NCBI GenBank assembly: GCA_014360205.1
Contig: JACIXZ010000004.1
Location: 113,281-177,280 of the forward strand
Source: Tissierellales bacterium
GTDB lineage: Bacteria > Bacillota > Clostridia > Tissierellales > Tissierellaceae
Length of the DNA stretch: 64,000 nt
Reading direction: 5' to 3'
Of this stretch, positions 52,245-62,771 are shown in pieces; the stretch's first letter is position 1; the number at the start of each line of letters is the position of its first letter. Below the pieces are notes generated by a model that was not told the origin of the DNA, searched no databases, and saw only the letters and a program-made list of their open reading frames with translations. Both the position numbers and the translations under genes were made by a program.

Positions 52245-54626
52245 ATGCGAAACAATAAACTTGAATTATTAGCTCCAGCAGGAAGTTTAGATGCCTTAAA
52301 AGCAGCCATAAATAATGGAGCAGATGCAGTATATATAGGTGGTAAAAATTTTAGTGCAAGAAAATATGCTACTAATTTTAGCAATGAGGAAATAATTCAA
52401 GCAATTCAATATGCACATTTAAGAGATAAAAAAATTTATGTGACAGTAAACACTTTGATAGATGAAAATGAGGTTAAAGATGCTATTGAATTCATTAATT
52501 TCATTTACCAAAATGGTGCAGATGCAGTAATAGTTCAGGATATTGGATTATGTAAAATAATTTCAGAGAATTTTCCTGATTTTCCAATTCATGCAAGTAC
52601 TCAAATGACAGTCAACAATTTAGAAGGTTTTAAATTATTAGAAGAATTAAATGTTGAAAGAATTGTAGTTGCTAGAGAAACACCTTTAAATGAAATTAAA
52701 AGAATTAGGGATAACACAAATATTGAAATAGAAGCTTTTATTCATGGAGCACTTTGCTTCTCATATTCTGGTCAATGTCTTATGAGCAGTTTAATAGGAG
52801 GAAGAAGTGGAAATAGGGGAGCTTGTGCACAACCATGCCGAAAGAAGTATTGCTTAGAGAATTCTAATGGGAAAGTAGTATCCGATCAAAAATACTACTT
52901 GAGTATGAGAGACTTAAATACAATAGACTTTATATATGACTTAGAAAATGCTGGTGTAACCTCATTCAAAATAGAAGGAAGAATGAAAAGACCAGAATAT
53001 GTGGCAGTAGTTTGTTCGATTTATAGGAAAGTTTTAGATGGGTATGAAGTAGATGAAAATGAAAAAAAGAATCTGTATGAGATTTTTAATCGTAAATTTA
53101 CTAAAGGTATAATGCTTGGAGACTTTGGAGTCAATTTGATGGCAGTTGATAGGCCTAATAATAGAGGGGTAGTAATAGGCAAAGTTATAGATGTTAGAAA
53201 CAAAAAAGTAAAAGTTAAATTACTAGGCAAATTGTTTGTTGGAGATGGACTAGAATTTATAAATAACAAGGGAGAAAATATTGGTTTTATATCTAATACA
53301 AATGCTAATTGTGGAGATGAAATTATATTTGAAATTGAAAGCATTAGGAATGGGTCAAGCGTAACAAGGACATCGAAAAGAAGCTTATTGGAAAATGCAT
53401 CCAAGAGCTATGAAAAAGATGAAAAATTACCAGTTAGCATTAAAGCTAAGTTTAAAATTGGAGAAAAAGCTCTTTTAGAATTGATATTTAAAGATAAGAG
53501 CGTGATAAAAAAATCCAATTCAACAGTTGAATTAGCAAATAATGCACCTATTACTAAGGATACAGTTTTAAAACAATTATCAAAGTTTGGGAATACTCCA
53601 TTTTTACTTGATAAAATTGATATAGATATAGATGAAGGGATTTTTTTAAACATTAAAGAGATAAATGAGATGAGAAGAGAGGCAGTAAAAGAATTACTTG
53701 GTAATATTAGCAAATATAATGATAGAAAAGAAGTATTCATAGAAAAAATTTCATTTAATAAAGGTCAATCTTCTATCAAAAACGCAAGTAAAAAACTTGA
53801 AGTAAAAATAAGCACCCAAGAACAGTTCGACATGTTAGATTTGTCAAAGATTAATCGTATATTTTTAGATTATAACAAAAATCTTAGAAAAAACTTATTA
53901 AAAGCGAAAGAAAACAATGTTGAAACTTATCTTTGTACTGATCAAGTAATACATGAAAAGGAGATAAACAAATACGATATATCTATTAGAGAAAATTTAA
54001 ATTTACTAGATGGTATAGCTGTTTCTAATTTAGGTATGTTATATTATGTTAAAAAAAATTTTGATTTAAATATTTGTGCTGATATTGGGCTAAATGTTTT
54101 TAATTCTCATACTGCAAATTTATTATTTGATAAAGGAGTCGACACATTAATTTTATCTCCTGAACTAAACTTTAACCAATTAAAAAATATTACACGCAAT
54201 ACATATGGGCATTTAAGCTATATTGTATATGGATATTTACCTTCGATGGTTTCAAAGAACTGTCCTTTTAGCTCAATAAAAGGGTGTATAGATGAAAGAA
54301 ATTGTGAAAATTGTAATTACAAAAATGGATATTATTTAAGAGACGAAAAAGGTTACTCCTTTAGAGTAGAAAGGAAATCCAGCCAAACAATCATATACAA
54401 CTCAAAACCTTTGATGATACTTCAAGAAATTGATGACTTAAATAAAATTGGAATTGAGTGGTTTAGATTAAATTTCACATTTGAGGAGAATATAGACAAA
54501 ATAGTAGATATTTTTAGCAAGTTTATTAATGCTGAAATGTCCAAGACAGAAGTTAATGATTACTTAAATAATTTAAAAATTAATCAACAAATAACAAAAG
54601 GGCATATAAATAGAGGTATATTATAG
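52245..54626 (+). CDS. U32 family peptidase / RlhA-like RNA hydroxylation protein
   Basis: 793 residues. N-terminal U32 domain with LELLAPAGSLDALKAAI, ADAVYIGG and the signature EAFIHGALCFSYSGQC, plus CAQPCRKKY contributing Cys for a likely Fe-S cluster. After a DUF3656-like middle region (~380-500) there is a second U32-like half (CADIGLNVFNSHTAN, CPF...GC...CENC). Characterised members (RlhA, TrhP) take part in rRNA or tRNA hydroxylation, and older annotations call them collagenase-like proteases. RBS is weak (GTGAGGA). mutS2 begins just after it. Confidence 0.9.
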   Translation: MRNNKLELLAPAGSLDALKAAINNGADAVYIGGKNFSARKYATNFSNEEIIQAIQYAHLRDKKIYVTVNTLIDENEVKDAIEFINFIYQNGADAVIVQDIGLCKIISENFPDFPIHASTQMTVNNLEGFKLLEELNVERIVVARETPLNEIKRIRDNTNIEIEAFIHGALCFSYSGQCLMSSLIGGRSGNRGACAQPCRKKYCLENSNGKVVSDQKYYLSMRDLNTIDFIYDLENAGVTSFKIEGRMKRPEYVAVVCSIYRKVLDGYEVDENEKKNLYEIFNRKFTKGIMLGDFGVNLMAVDRPNNRGVVIGKVIDVRNKKVKVKLLGKLFVGDGLEFINNKGENIGFISNTNANCGDEIIFEIESIRNGSSVTRTSKRSLLENASKSYEKDEKLPVSIKAKFKIGEKALLELIFKDKSVIKKSNSTVELANNAPITKDTVLKQLSKFGNTPFLLDKIDIDIDEGIFLNIKEINEMRREAVKELLGNISKYNDRKEVFIEKISFNKGQSSIKNASKKLEVKISTQEQFDMLDLSKINRIFLDYNKNLRKNLLKAKENNVETYLCTDQVIHEKEINKYDISIRENLNLLDGIAVSNLGMLYYVKKNFDLNICADIGLNVFNSHTANLLFDKGVDTLILSPELNFNQLKNITRNTYGHLSYIVYGYLPSMVSKNCPFSSIKGCIDERNCENCNYKNGYYLRDEKGYSFRVERKSSQTIIYNSKPLMILQEIDDLNKIGIEWFRLNFTFEENIDKIVDIFSKFINAEMSKTEVNDYLNNLKINQQITKGHINRGIL

Positions 54627-54637
54627 AGGTGAATTAC

Positions 54638-57019
54638 TTGGACTTAAAGAGTTTAAAAGTATTAGAGTATGAAAAAATAAAAGAGAAACTTAAATTGCAT
54701 TGTGTAACATTTTTGGGAAAAGATATAGTCGACAATTTAGCTCCTAGTACGGATATGGATAAAATTCAACATATGCTTAATGAAACGGAAGAAGCTTATA
54801 AACTAATATTTAGAATAGGTAATCCACCATTATCAGAAATTGAGCAAATTGATGATTACTTAAAAAGGGCTTCAATCGGAGGGGCAATTACACCTTATGG
54901 ACTGATTCAAATTTCTAAGACATTGAAAATATCGAGAGAACTAAAATCATACCTACTATCACAAAGAGAATTATTAAAATCTGAGCTCGGTTTATTACTA
55001 GAAATAGCTGATCAAATAGTCATTATAAAGACACTTGAGTCGAAAATAAACGATACTATTATAAGTGAAGATGAAATTTCAGACAATGCTAGTGCTAAGC
55101 TTAGAGATATTAGAAGAAAAATAAGAGTAAAAAACGATAATATAAAAGATAAATTAAACAGTATATTAAACAATCTATCAACCAAAAAATATTTACAGGA
55201 TAATTTAATAACTATAAGAGATGGCAGATATGTAATCCCTGTGAAATCTGAAAACAAATCTAGTGTAGCAGGTATAGTTCATGATGTTTCTTCTAGTGGG
55301 GCTACTGCCTTTATTGAACCTCTTGCAGTAGTGGAGTTAAATAATGAGATAAGAGAATTGGAAATAGAGGAGAAGAAAGAAATTGAACGTATTCTTTTAG
55401 AGATCTCTCAGTTAGTTAAGGAAAATGCTGAGTTTATTAAAACTAATCAAGAATTAATTGGGTTTATAGATTTCATCTTTGCAAAAGCTAAGTTAGCTAT
55501 TGAAGAAAATGCTACTAAGCCAGAATTAAATAACAAAGGGTATTTAAATTTTAAAAAAGCAAGACATCCCTTACTAGAAGGAAATGTAGTCCCTATTGAT
55601 ATTTATCTTGGGGATGACTTTAATTCTCTTATAATAACAGGACCAAATACAGGAGGTAAAACTGTTACATTAAAAACTGTGGGATTACTGACTTTGATGG
55701 GGCAGTCAGGTCTATTTGTGCCAGCATCTGATGGCTCTAAGTTAGCTGTTTTTGAATATATTGGAGCTGACATAGGCGATGAACAAAGTATTGAACAGAG
55801 TTTATCTACATTTTCATCTCATATGAAAAATATAGTTCAAATCCTAAACGAAATAAACAAAAATTCACTTGTTTTATTTGATGAATTAGGGGCAGGAACA
55901 GATCCTGTAGAAGGTGCAGCTCTTGCCATGGCGATTTTAAACGAATTGAAAGAAAAGGATATAAGGGTAATAGCAACAACACATTATAGCCAGCTTAAGA
56001 TATATGCATTAACTACTGAAAAAGTAAAGAATGCTTCAATGGAATTTGATGTAGAAACATTAACACCAACTTACAAATTAATCATTGGGCTGCCTGGAAA
56101 ATCTAATGCATTTGAAATATCTAAGCGATTGGGTTTACCAGAAAAAATAATTTTTAATGCACGAGAACTTATGACAAAAGAGAATATAGAATTTGAAGAA
56201 GTTTTAAAATCTATAGACGCTGATAGGAAAGCAATCCAATCAGAAAAATTAGAAATAGAGAATTTAAAAAAATCATTAAATAAATTAGAAAAAGAATTAG
56301 AGCAAGAAAGAACAAAGATGATTTTAGAAAAAGAAAAAATCATAGCTGAAGCAAAACAAAGCGCTATAGAAGTTTTAGAGAATGCTAACAAGCAAGCAGA
56401 AGATTTAATAAGGGAAATAAGAGAAGTTTTTTTTGAATTAGATAGGGAAAAACAAAATAAAATTTTAGAAGTAAAGAAAAACTTTTCAAATGAGATAAAC
56501 AATATAAAACATCAAATCATTGAAACAAATAAAAAAATAAATAAAAAAGAAAAAATAAAAGGAGTAAAAATTGGGCAAACAGTAAAAGTTAACAGCATAG
56601 ATCAAATTGGCACTGTGCTTTCCATGCCAGACGAGAAAGGAAATTTAGATTTACAGGTCGGAATTATGAAAATAAATGTAAATTTATCTGATCTTTCAAT
56701 TTATGAAGAGGATAGCAATAAAGATTTAACTTATAATAAAAAATACAACAAAAATACTCTTACTAAGTCTAAACAGATAAAGAAGGAACTTGATTTAAGA
56801 GGATATGATACAGAAAATGCAATAATGGAAATTGATAAGTATTTGGATGATGCATATTTAGCAGGAATAGATCAAGTATTCATAATTCATGGTAAAGGTA
56901 CAGGTGTTCTTAGAGAAGGAGTAAGAAATTATCTAAGCAAGCATAAACATGTTAAATCAATGAGATATGGAGAATTCAATGAAGGTGGAGATGGAGTAAC
57001 TGTAGTAAAACTGAAATAG
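54638..57019 (+). CDS. mutS2: MutS2 endonuclease / ribosome rescue ATPase
   Basis: 793 residues. MutS core and ATPase domains (Walker A GPNTGGKTVTLK near 335, signature QSLSTFSSHM, Walker B VLFDELGAGTDP), a long coiled coil (~520-640), a KOW-like region, and a C-terminal Smr domain (LDLRGYDTENA, HGKGTGVLREGV). MutS2 suppresses recombination and in Bacillus rescues collided ribosomes. TTG at 54638 is favoured by AGAGGTG at 54625-54631; the GTG at 54629 is part of that RBS. Confidence 0.95.
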   Translation: MDLKSLKVLEYEKIKEKLKLHCVTFLGKDIVDNLAPSTDMDKIQHMLNETEEAYKLIFRIGNPPLSEIEQIDDYLKRASIGGAITPYGLIQISKTLKISRELKSYLLSQRELLKSELGLLLEIADQIVIIKTLESKINDTIISEDEISDNASAKLRDIRRKIRVKNDNIKDKLNSILNNLSTKKYLQDNLITIRDGRYVIPVKSENKSSVAGIVHDVSSSGATAFIEPLAVVELNNEIRELEIEEKKEIERILLEISQLVKENAEFIKTNQELIGFIDFIFAKAKLAIEENATKPELNNKGYLNFKKARHPLLEGNVVPIDIYLGDDFNSLIITGPNTGGKTVTLKTVGLLTLMGQSGLFVPASDGSKLAVFEYIGADIGDEQSIEQSLSTFSSHMKNIVQILNEINKNSLVLFDELGAGTDPVEGAALAMAILNELKEKDIRVIATTHYSQLKIYALTTEKVKNASMEFDVETLTPTYKLIIGLPGKSNAFEISKRLGLPEKIIFNARELMTKENIEFEEVLKSIDADRKAIQSEKLEIENLKKSLNKLEKELEQERTKMILEKEKIIAEAKQSAIEVLENANKQAEDLIREIREVFFELDREKQNKILEVKKNFSNEINNIKHQIIETNKKINKKEKIKGVKIGQTVKVNSIDQIGTVLSMPDEKGNLDLQVGIMKINVNLSDLSIYEEDSNKDLTYNKKYNKNTLTKSKQIKKELDLRGYDTENAIMEIDKYLDDAYLAGIDQVFIIHGKGTGVLREGVRNYLSKHKHVKSMRYGEFNEGGDGVTVVKLK

Positions 57020-57089
57020 ATATTGTATTTTTGATAACAATAATATATATTGATAATATCACTTTAACAAATGATAAGGAGGAATTTAC

Positions 57090-58790
57090 TTGATCAACTT
57101 TAAAGAAGCTGCGATTAATTTACTAGCAGATAATATAGATGTATTAACTAGAGATGAGATAAGCAAATTGATAGAAATACCGCCATCATATGAAATGGGA
57201 GATTTTGCATTTCCGGTATACAAATTATCAAAAGAGTATAAAAAGGCTCCAAATTTAATATCAAAAGAATTAGAGGAAAATTTACCTGACAATGAATATT
57301 TCGAAAAAATAGAAGCAGTTGGTCCATATTTAAATTTTTTTATTGATAAAGAAAAATTAGCTTCTGTTGTTATAGAAGAGATAAAAGAAAAAAAAGAAAA
57401 ATATGGCTCATCTAGTCTTGGAGAAGGTAAAAAGGTAATAGTTGAATTTTCATCTCCTAATATTGCTAAACCATTTCATATTGGACATATAAGATCAACA
57501 GTAATAGGTAACTCACTATCTAAAATTTATAAATTTTTAGGATTTGATGTTGTGACAATAAATCATCTTGGTGATTATGGAACCCAATTCGGAATGCTGA
57601 TATCTGCATATAAACGATGGGGAGATAAAAAACAAATAGAGTCAGATCCAATTAGAGAGCTATTAAAATTATATGTAAGATTCAATTCAGAAGCAGAGAA
57701 AGATCCTGAACTAATGGACGAAGCTCGATTTTGGTTTAAGAAATTGGAAGAAAAAGATGAGGAAGCATTAGAATTATGGCAGTGGATAAGAGATATAAGC
57801 TTAAAAGAATTTCATAAAGTATATGACTTGTTGAATATAAGCTTTGATTCATATGCAGGCGAAAGCTTTTACTCTGATAAAATGCCCGCAGTTGTAGAAG
57901 AAATGAAGGAAAAAGGATTATTAAAGGAATCTGAAGGAGCACTAATTGTAGATTTAGAACCTTACGGCATGCCACCTGCACTGATAATGAAGAAAGATGG
58001 CTCTACATTGTACACAACTAGAGATATAGCTGCTGCGATATATAGAAAAGAACACTATGATTTTTATAAGAATATCTATGTAGTAGCATCACAGCAAAAC
58101 CTTCATTTTAAAGCATGGATAAAAATCCTTGAACTTATGGGATATGATTGGGCAAAGGATTGTATACATGTACCTTTTGGTATGGTGAGTTTAGAAGAGG
58201 GCACACTTTCTACTAGAAAAGGCAGAGTGGTATTTTTAGAAGATGTATTAAATACAGCAATAGAAAGTACTAGAAAAATTATAGAGGAGAGAAATCCAAA
58301 CTTACCAAACAAAGATGAAGTTGCAAAACAAGTGGGTATAGGAGCTGTTGTGTTCCAGGAGCTTTTTAATCAGAGGATAAAGGATTATACATTCAGCTGG
58401 GAAAGAACATTAAGTTTTGAAGGAGAAACTGGACCATATGTTCAATATACGCACGCTAGAACGAATTCATTGCTCGAAAAAGGCAATTATGATATAAATC
58501 ATGAGGTTTCATATAAAGACTTGACAAAAGAGGAAGAGACTAATATTTTGAGAAATTTGCTCCAATTTCCAGAGGTTATAATAGATGCCATGGAAAAGAA
58601 TGAGCCATATTTCATTACAAGGCATATACTTGAATTAGCAAAATTATTTAATAAATACTATAATTCAACTTCAATAATCGTTGATGATGAAAATTTAAAG
58701 CAAACAAGGTTATCTTTGGTTTATGCTGTTAAGACAGTTATAAAGACAGGATTGTCATTGCTAGGCATAGAAGCACCAAACAAAATGTAG
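57090..58790 (+). CDS. argS: Arginyl-tRNA synthetase
   Basis: 566-residue class I synthetase: N-terminal Add1 domain, SSPNIAKPFHIGHIRS (HIGH) near 122, a KMSKS-equivalent in LSTRKGRVV near 370, and a C-terminal anticodon domain starting about 450 (TGPYVQYTHAR). TTG start at 57090 behind AGGAGG. The 70 bases before it hold no obvious promoter or T-box. It ends in a palindrome shared with the convergent small gene. Confidence 0.96.
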   Translation: MINFKEAAINLLADNIDVLTRDEISKLIEIPPSYEMGDFAFPVYKLSKEYKKAPNLISKELEENLPDNEYFEKIEAVGPYLNFFIDKEKLASVVIEEIKEKKEKYGSSSLGEGKKVIVEFSSPNIAKPFHIGHIRSTVIGNSLSKIYKFLGFDVVTINHLGDYGTQFGMLISAYKRWGDKKQIESDPIRELLKLYVRFNSEAEKDPELMDEARFWFKKLEEKDEEALELWQWIRDISLKEFHKVYDLLNISFDSYAGESFYSDKMPAVVEEMKEKGLLKESEGALIVDLEPYGMPPALIMKKDGSTLYTTRDIAAAIYRKEHYDFYKNIYVVASQQNLHFKAWIKILELMGYDWAKDCIHVPFGMVSLEEGTLSTRKGRVVFLEDVLNTAIESTRKIIEERNPNLPNKDEVAKQVGIGAVVFQELFNQRIKDYTFSWERTLSFEGETGPYVQYTHARTNSLLEKGNYDINHEVSYKDLTKEEETNILRNLLQFPEVIIDAMEKNEPYFITRHILELAKLFNKYYNSTSIIVDDENLKQTRLSLVYAVKTVIKTGLSLLGIEAPNKM

Positions 58791-58814
58791 ACCTTATCTA
58801 ATTAGATAAGGTCT
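58789..58814. terminator. Palindrome between convergent argS and small gene
   Basis: Perfect 26-base palindrome (arms AGACCTTATCTAA and complement). It contains part of the argS stop and the 3' end of the minus-strand gene. U-tracts are poor, so termination strength is uncertain. Confidence 0.6.
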
Positions 58815-59013
58815 CTTCCATTAAATAATCTAAAAATTCTTGTGGGCTTGATTCAGAGAGTGTTGCTAACTGATTTAAAATATTATTTCTTAAACTTAAA
58901 AAATCTTCTATATGAGTGCTTTCTCCAGTATATTTTAAAGCTTCGAGAATCAACAACATATCATCTTTGGAGATTTCTTGAATTGATATTTTTTCAAATT
59001 GGAATTGTTTCAT
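58798..59013 (-). CDS. Hypothetical protein (71 aa)
   Basis: A short acidic, helix-rich protein (KISIQEISKDDMLLILEALKYTG, FLSLRNNILNQLATL, PQEFLDYLMEE). I do not recognise it. Support for a real gene: AAAGGGG Shine-Dalgarno 6-7 bases before the ATG on the minus strand, a TATAAT about 40 bases upstream, and a palindromic terminator at its end. It could be a small regulator or spore/cell-envelope adaptor, but nothing in sequence decides. A shadow frame on the opposite strand is less convincing. Confidence 0.6.
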   Translation of the reverse strand: MKQFQFEKISIQEISKDDMLLILEALKYTGESTHIEDFLSLRNNILNQLATLSESSPQEFLDYLMEETLSN

Positions 59014-59115
59014 TTTTCGTCCCCTTTCTACACTTTCTAAATAATATATTATATCTTTTAAGCTAATTATTCAACAAAAGACTTGATTAATATTAAATAA
59101 TCATTGAGGTGTTTT

Positions 59116-60879
59116 ATGTCTATTTTGCTAACAACATTAAACTCTAAATTTATTCATACAAATCTTGCGATAAGATATTTAAAAAAATATGTCGAAGATA
59201 TCGCCGATGTAGAATTGTTAGAATTTACAATAAATCAAACTGCAGAGGAAATAGCAAGAAAAATTTTCATAAAGAATCCTAGCTTAATAGGATTTTCTAC
59301 TTATATTTGGAATTTAAAGCAAACTTTAGAAGTATGCAAGAGGTTAAAAACTATTAACCCAGATGTTAGGATCTTGCTTGGAGGCCCTGAGGTATCTTTT
59401 GACAGCAAAGAATTGATGCAAGAGAATAAATTCATAGACTATATTATTTGCGACGAAGGAGAAGAGGCATTTAAAGAATTGGTTCTTGGTTTAAATCCTA
59501 AAAACATCCAAAACTTAGTATATCGTGAAGATGGTAATATTATAAAAAATAAAACTAGAAAACCAATTGAAAATTTAGACTTAATTCCCTCGCCCTATCT
59601 TAATAGCAAGGAAGATTTTACTGGGAAAATAGTTTACTACGAAGCATCTAGAGGATGCCCATTTAACTGTAGTTTTTGTTTATCGTCAGGGAGAAAAGTT
59701 AGATATTTCTCTTTGGAAAGAATTTATCAAGATATCGATTACCTAGTTAAGAGAAAAGTCAAACAAATAAAATTTATCGATAGAACTTTTAATGCCAATA
59801 AAAACTTTGCTAGAAAGATATTAGATTATATTATTGCTTTAGATCCAGATGAGGTAAATTTTCATTTTGAGATAACCGCCAGACTTTTTGAAACAGAAGA
59901 TATTGAATATTTTAAAACAGTAAAAGAAGGCTTGTTTCAGTTTGAAATAGGTATGCAATCAACAAACGAGAAAACTTTAAAAGAGATTGATAGAAATGAG
60001 AATTACGAAAAAGTAAAAGAAATATCACTAAAGATTAAGGAGTTAGGGAATATTCATCAGCATTTAGATTTAATTATTGGATTACCTTATGAGGATTATG
60101 AATCATTTTCAAAGTCCTTTGATGATTTGTATAATATACATCCTGATAAACTCCAGCTTGGATTTCTAAAATTGCTAAAAGGTTCAAAATTAAGATTTGA
60201 AGAAAAAAAACATGGATATATATATATCGATGACCCACCGTATGAAATACTTTACAACAACTACATATCTTATAAAGATATAGTAAAATTAAAATTTATT
60301 GAAGAAGTTGTTGAGAAATATTACAATGAAGGGTATTTTAAAAATTCTATAGACTTTGTTATAAAAACCAAGTTTCATAGCCCCTTTAAATTTTTTGAGG
60401 ACTTTAGTAGGTATTTATTTGAGATTAATTTTTTCGATTCATCGCATAGTCGAAAATCATTATACTATTATATGAATAATTATTTTAAAGATGAAGAACA
60501 ATTAAATGATTCATACGAGATACTTGTTGAATTACTAAAATTTGATTTTTTGAATTCAAATGTAGATAAAAACATCCCTGAATATATGAATACATGCCCT
60601 AAAATAAGATTTGATGAAATTCACAATTTATTGAAGGAAAAAAATGTTATCAAACAGTTGATATTTCATGATGAAAATTTAAGTACAAAGGAAATTATTA
60701 AAGATGTAGTAATCTACAAATTTAAGTATAATATTTCGGAATTGTTAAACCAACCACCACTATCAGTTTCAAGTGATGAAAGGATTATTTTATTTGAATA
60801 TAATAATAAAGGTATTGTTAACAGAACAAATGTTATAGATATTACAAATATATACAAGGAGATGGATAAATGGATATAA
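59116..60879 (+). CDS. B12-binding radical SAM protein (DUF4080)
   Basis: 587 residues: an N-terminal cobalamin-binding-like domain (~1-150; IGFSTYIWNLKQTLEVCKRLK, ILLGGPEVSFD), a radical SAM core with the cluster motif CPFNCSFC near 195, and a C-terminal DUF4080-type helical region. Members modify unknown substrates by SAM radical chemistry; some resemble methylthiotransferase or P-methyltransferase-like enzymes. The ATG at 59116 (MSILLTTLNSKF) follows GAGGTG; an earlier TTG at 59104 overlaps the RBS. Its 3' end overlaps a membrane protein gene by 10 bases. Confidence 0.88.
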   Translation: MSILLTTLNSKFIHTNLAIRYLKKYVEDIADVELLEFTINQTAEEIARKIFIKNPSLIGFSTYIWNLKQTLEVCKRLKTINPDVRILLGGPEVSFDSKELMQENKFIDYIICDEGEEAFKELVLGLNPKNIQNLVYREDGNIIKNKTRKPIENLDLIPSPYLNSKEDFTGKIVYYEASRGCPFNCSFCLSSGRKVRYFSLERIYQDIDYLVKRKVKQIKFIDRTFNANKNFARKILDYIIALDPDEVNFHFEITARLFETEDIEYFKTVKEGLFQFEIGMQSTNEKTLKEIDRNENYEKVKEISLKIKELGNIHQHLDLIIGLPYEDYESFSKSFDDLYNIHPDKLQLGFLKLLKGSKLRFEEKKHGYIYIDDPPYEILYNNYISYKDIVKLKFIEEVVEKYYNEGYFKNSIDFVIKTKFHSPFKFFEDFSRYLFEINFFDSSHSRKSLYYYMNNYFKDEEQLNDSYEILVELLKFDFLNSNVDKNIPEYMNTCPKIRFDEIHNLLKEKNVIKQLIFHDENLSTKEIIKDVVIYKFKYNISELLNQPPLSVSSDERIILFEYNNKGIVNRTNVIDITNIYKEMDKWI

Positions 60880-61610
60880 TAAAAGATTTACTAGAAGTAA
60901 ACAAAAGTTCTTTATTGAAATCAATTAAATCAATCAAATCGCATTGGGAGGCTTTGCTCATTATTTTTGTCTATGCAATAATGACACAAATAATAACTTC
61001 AATTGTATCAAGAATACTAGTTGGATCATTAAGCATAATATCTGGATTTTTAATAGTATTAATTGAAGCCGCAATAGTTTCTAGCTTGCTATTTGTATTA
61101 AAAGATATTGTTTTATATAACAGATTTAGATGGAAAAGTGTGATAGATGGGCTAAACTATTATCTTTGGAAAGTCTATGGCGTATTATTTATTCTTTTTG
61201 TTGTTAATCTTATTTTATCGTTATTTTATAATGTTATTGGTAGTGCAGCTTTTATAATAAACACTTTGTTTCAATTGTTTATATTGATAATGTTAAATCC
61301 TCTACCAGAGATTATTTATTTAAAAAATTATGATCCTAGAGATTCTTTAACATATAGTATTGAATTTATAAGAGAAAATTTTTTGAATTGGATTATACCA
61401 AACATTATATTCGGGCTAATATTGTTTGCTATCAATAGTGCAATCGATGTAACTTTCTTCCCTTTTAATTTAGCTTTTTTAATGCCACTATTATTAAAAA
61501 ATATTTTTCTTAGTATCATAATTTCATTTGCCATGATATACCGAGGCCATTTATTTTATCTGCTAAGCACATCTACAAGAAGAAAAAGACAATATATGAA
61601 TAAATTCTAA
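60870..61610 (+). CDS. Integral membrane protein, unknown (about 6 spans)
   Basis: 246 residues. After ~25 soluble residues come several hydrophobic segments (LIIFVYAIMTQIITSIVS, IISGFLIVLIEAAIVSSLL, VYGVLFILFVVNLILSLF, FIINTLFQLFILIM, WIIPNIIFGLILFAI, IFLSIIISFAMIY). The layout resembles clostridial DUF-type or glycerophosphodiester phosphodiesterase membrane domains, but I cannot assign a family. It overlaps the radical SAM gene and is followed in 12 bases by a TPR gene, so the three are surely cotranscribed. Confidence 0.75.
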   Translation: MDIIKDLLEVNKSSLLKSIKSIKSHWEALLIIFVYAIMTQIITSIVSRILVGSLSIISGFLIVLIEAAIVSSLLFVLKDIVLYNRFRWKSVIDGLNYYLWKVYGVLFILFVVNLILSLFYNVIGSAAFIINTLFQLFILIMLNPLPEIIYLKNYDPRDSLTYSIEFIRENFLNWIIPNIIFGLILFAINSAIDVTFFPFNLAFLMPLLLKNIFLSIIISFAMIYRGHLFYLLSTSTRRKRQYMNKF

Positions 61611-61622
61611 GGAGTGCTTATA

Positions 61623-62771
61623 ATGAAAGAAATTGATAAACTTTTTTTAAAATATGCAGAAAATGTTGCATTTGTACAATTAAAAGAAGATAAAAGTATT
61701 AAAATTCAGGATACCTTTATTGATAGTTCAATACCACTTCCAATAGTTACAGAAATATTCATAGAAGATTTAAAAAAAGATGAAATACTAGAAGATATCC
61801 CATTAGAAAGAATTATACAAGGGATGGCATATATAATTGGTGCAGATCCAGAGTTTAAATATAATGATAAGTATATTGATTTTTTAAGTTCTATTAGAGA
61901 CATAGCAATGAGATATATATTTAAAGAAGCCATTTCTTATTTTGACAAAAAATCATATAAACTAAGTGCATTATACTTTAGAACTTTAACAACTGTATTT
62001 CCAGATAACGATAACTTTTTTTATTATGCTTTAGCAATTGAAGCTATTGGAAAAGAATTAATAGAACAAGATAAAATTGAAGAGGGGAACAAATTTATAG
62101 TTGAGTCTAAAAATATATTAGAAAATATAATCGACAAAAGTACGGATTATTACCCTGCATACTACAAATTAGGATACTATTATAAATATTTTAATGAATT
62201 TATAAAAGCTAAAATTACTTGGGAAAAGGCACTTAGATTAGACAATGATGAAAACAGAAAAAATGAAATAAGATTAGAACTTGAGTATATGGAAAGAGAC
62301 TATACAATAGAATTAGCAATATGGCAGATAAACAATCTAAATTATGAAAAAGCTATAGACGAATTAAGCAAATTAGTAGCTAAAGGAAAAGATGATTACT
62401 ATGTGAACTATCTTCTAGGGATAGCATATAGTGGTTATGGAAATTTAGAATTATCTAAACAGTATCTACTGATTGCATTAGACAAAAACGACAAAGACTC
62501 TAATGTTTATAACGAACTAGGGATAGTATATTTTAATCAAGGGAATATAAAAGAAGCAGTCAATATATTCACTGAAGGTTTAAAAAGGTTTAAAGATGAT
62601 TATAGGCTTTATTTCAATAGAGGCTTAGGGTATTTAAATCTAGGAGAAACAATGAAAGGCTATTTTGATATAAAGAAAGCAAATGAACTTAATAATGACG
62701 ATGAAAACATAAGAAATCAATTAAAAGAAATAGAAAAATTCATAACTGATATGGGGGAGGTTATTAAATGA
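61623..62771 (+). CDS. TPR repeat protein
   Basis: 382 residues. The N-terminal third is a globular acidic region; from about residue 110 there are six or seven tetratricopeptide repeats (for example SALYFRTLTTVFPDN, PAYYKLGYYYKYFNEFIKAKITWEKALRLD, VNYLLGIAYSGYGNLELSKQYLLIAL, NELGIVYFNQGNIKEAVNIF). No signal peptide, so it probably serves as a cytoplasmic scaffold. ATG at 61623 has AAGGAG upstream. It overlaps the Ptb-like gene by 4 bases (ATGA). Its partner may be the adjacent membrane protein. Confidence 0.82.
   Translation: MKEIDKLFLKYAENVAFVQLKEDKSIKIQDTFIDSSIPLPIVTEIFIEDLKKDEILEDIPLERIIQGMAYIIGADPEFKYNDKYIDFLSSIRDIAMRYIFKEAISYFDKKSYKLSALYFRTLTTVFPDNDNFFYYALAIEAIGKELIEQDKIEEGNKFIVESKNILENIIDKSTDYYPAYYKLGYYYKYFNEFIKAKITWEKALRLDNDENRKNEIRLELEYMERDYTIELAIWQINNLNYEKAIDELSKLVAKGKDDYYVNYLLGIAYSGYGNLELSKQYLLIALDKNDKDSNVYNELGIVYFNQGNIKEAVNIFTEGLKRFKDDYRLYFNRGLGYLNLGETMKGYFDIKKANELNNDDENIRNQLKEIEKFITDMGEVIK

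Noticed and set aside
58842..59066. 74-residue plus-strand frame opposite the small minus-strand gene
   Set aside because: No RBS, and the minus-strand frame has a good RBS, promoter-like -10 and a terminator.
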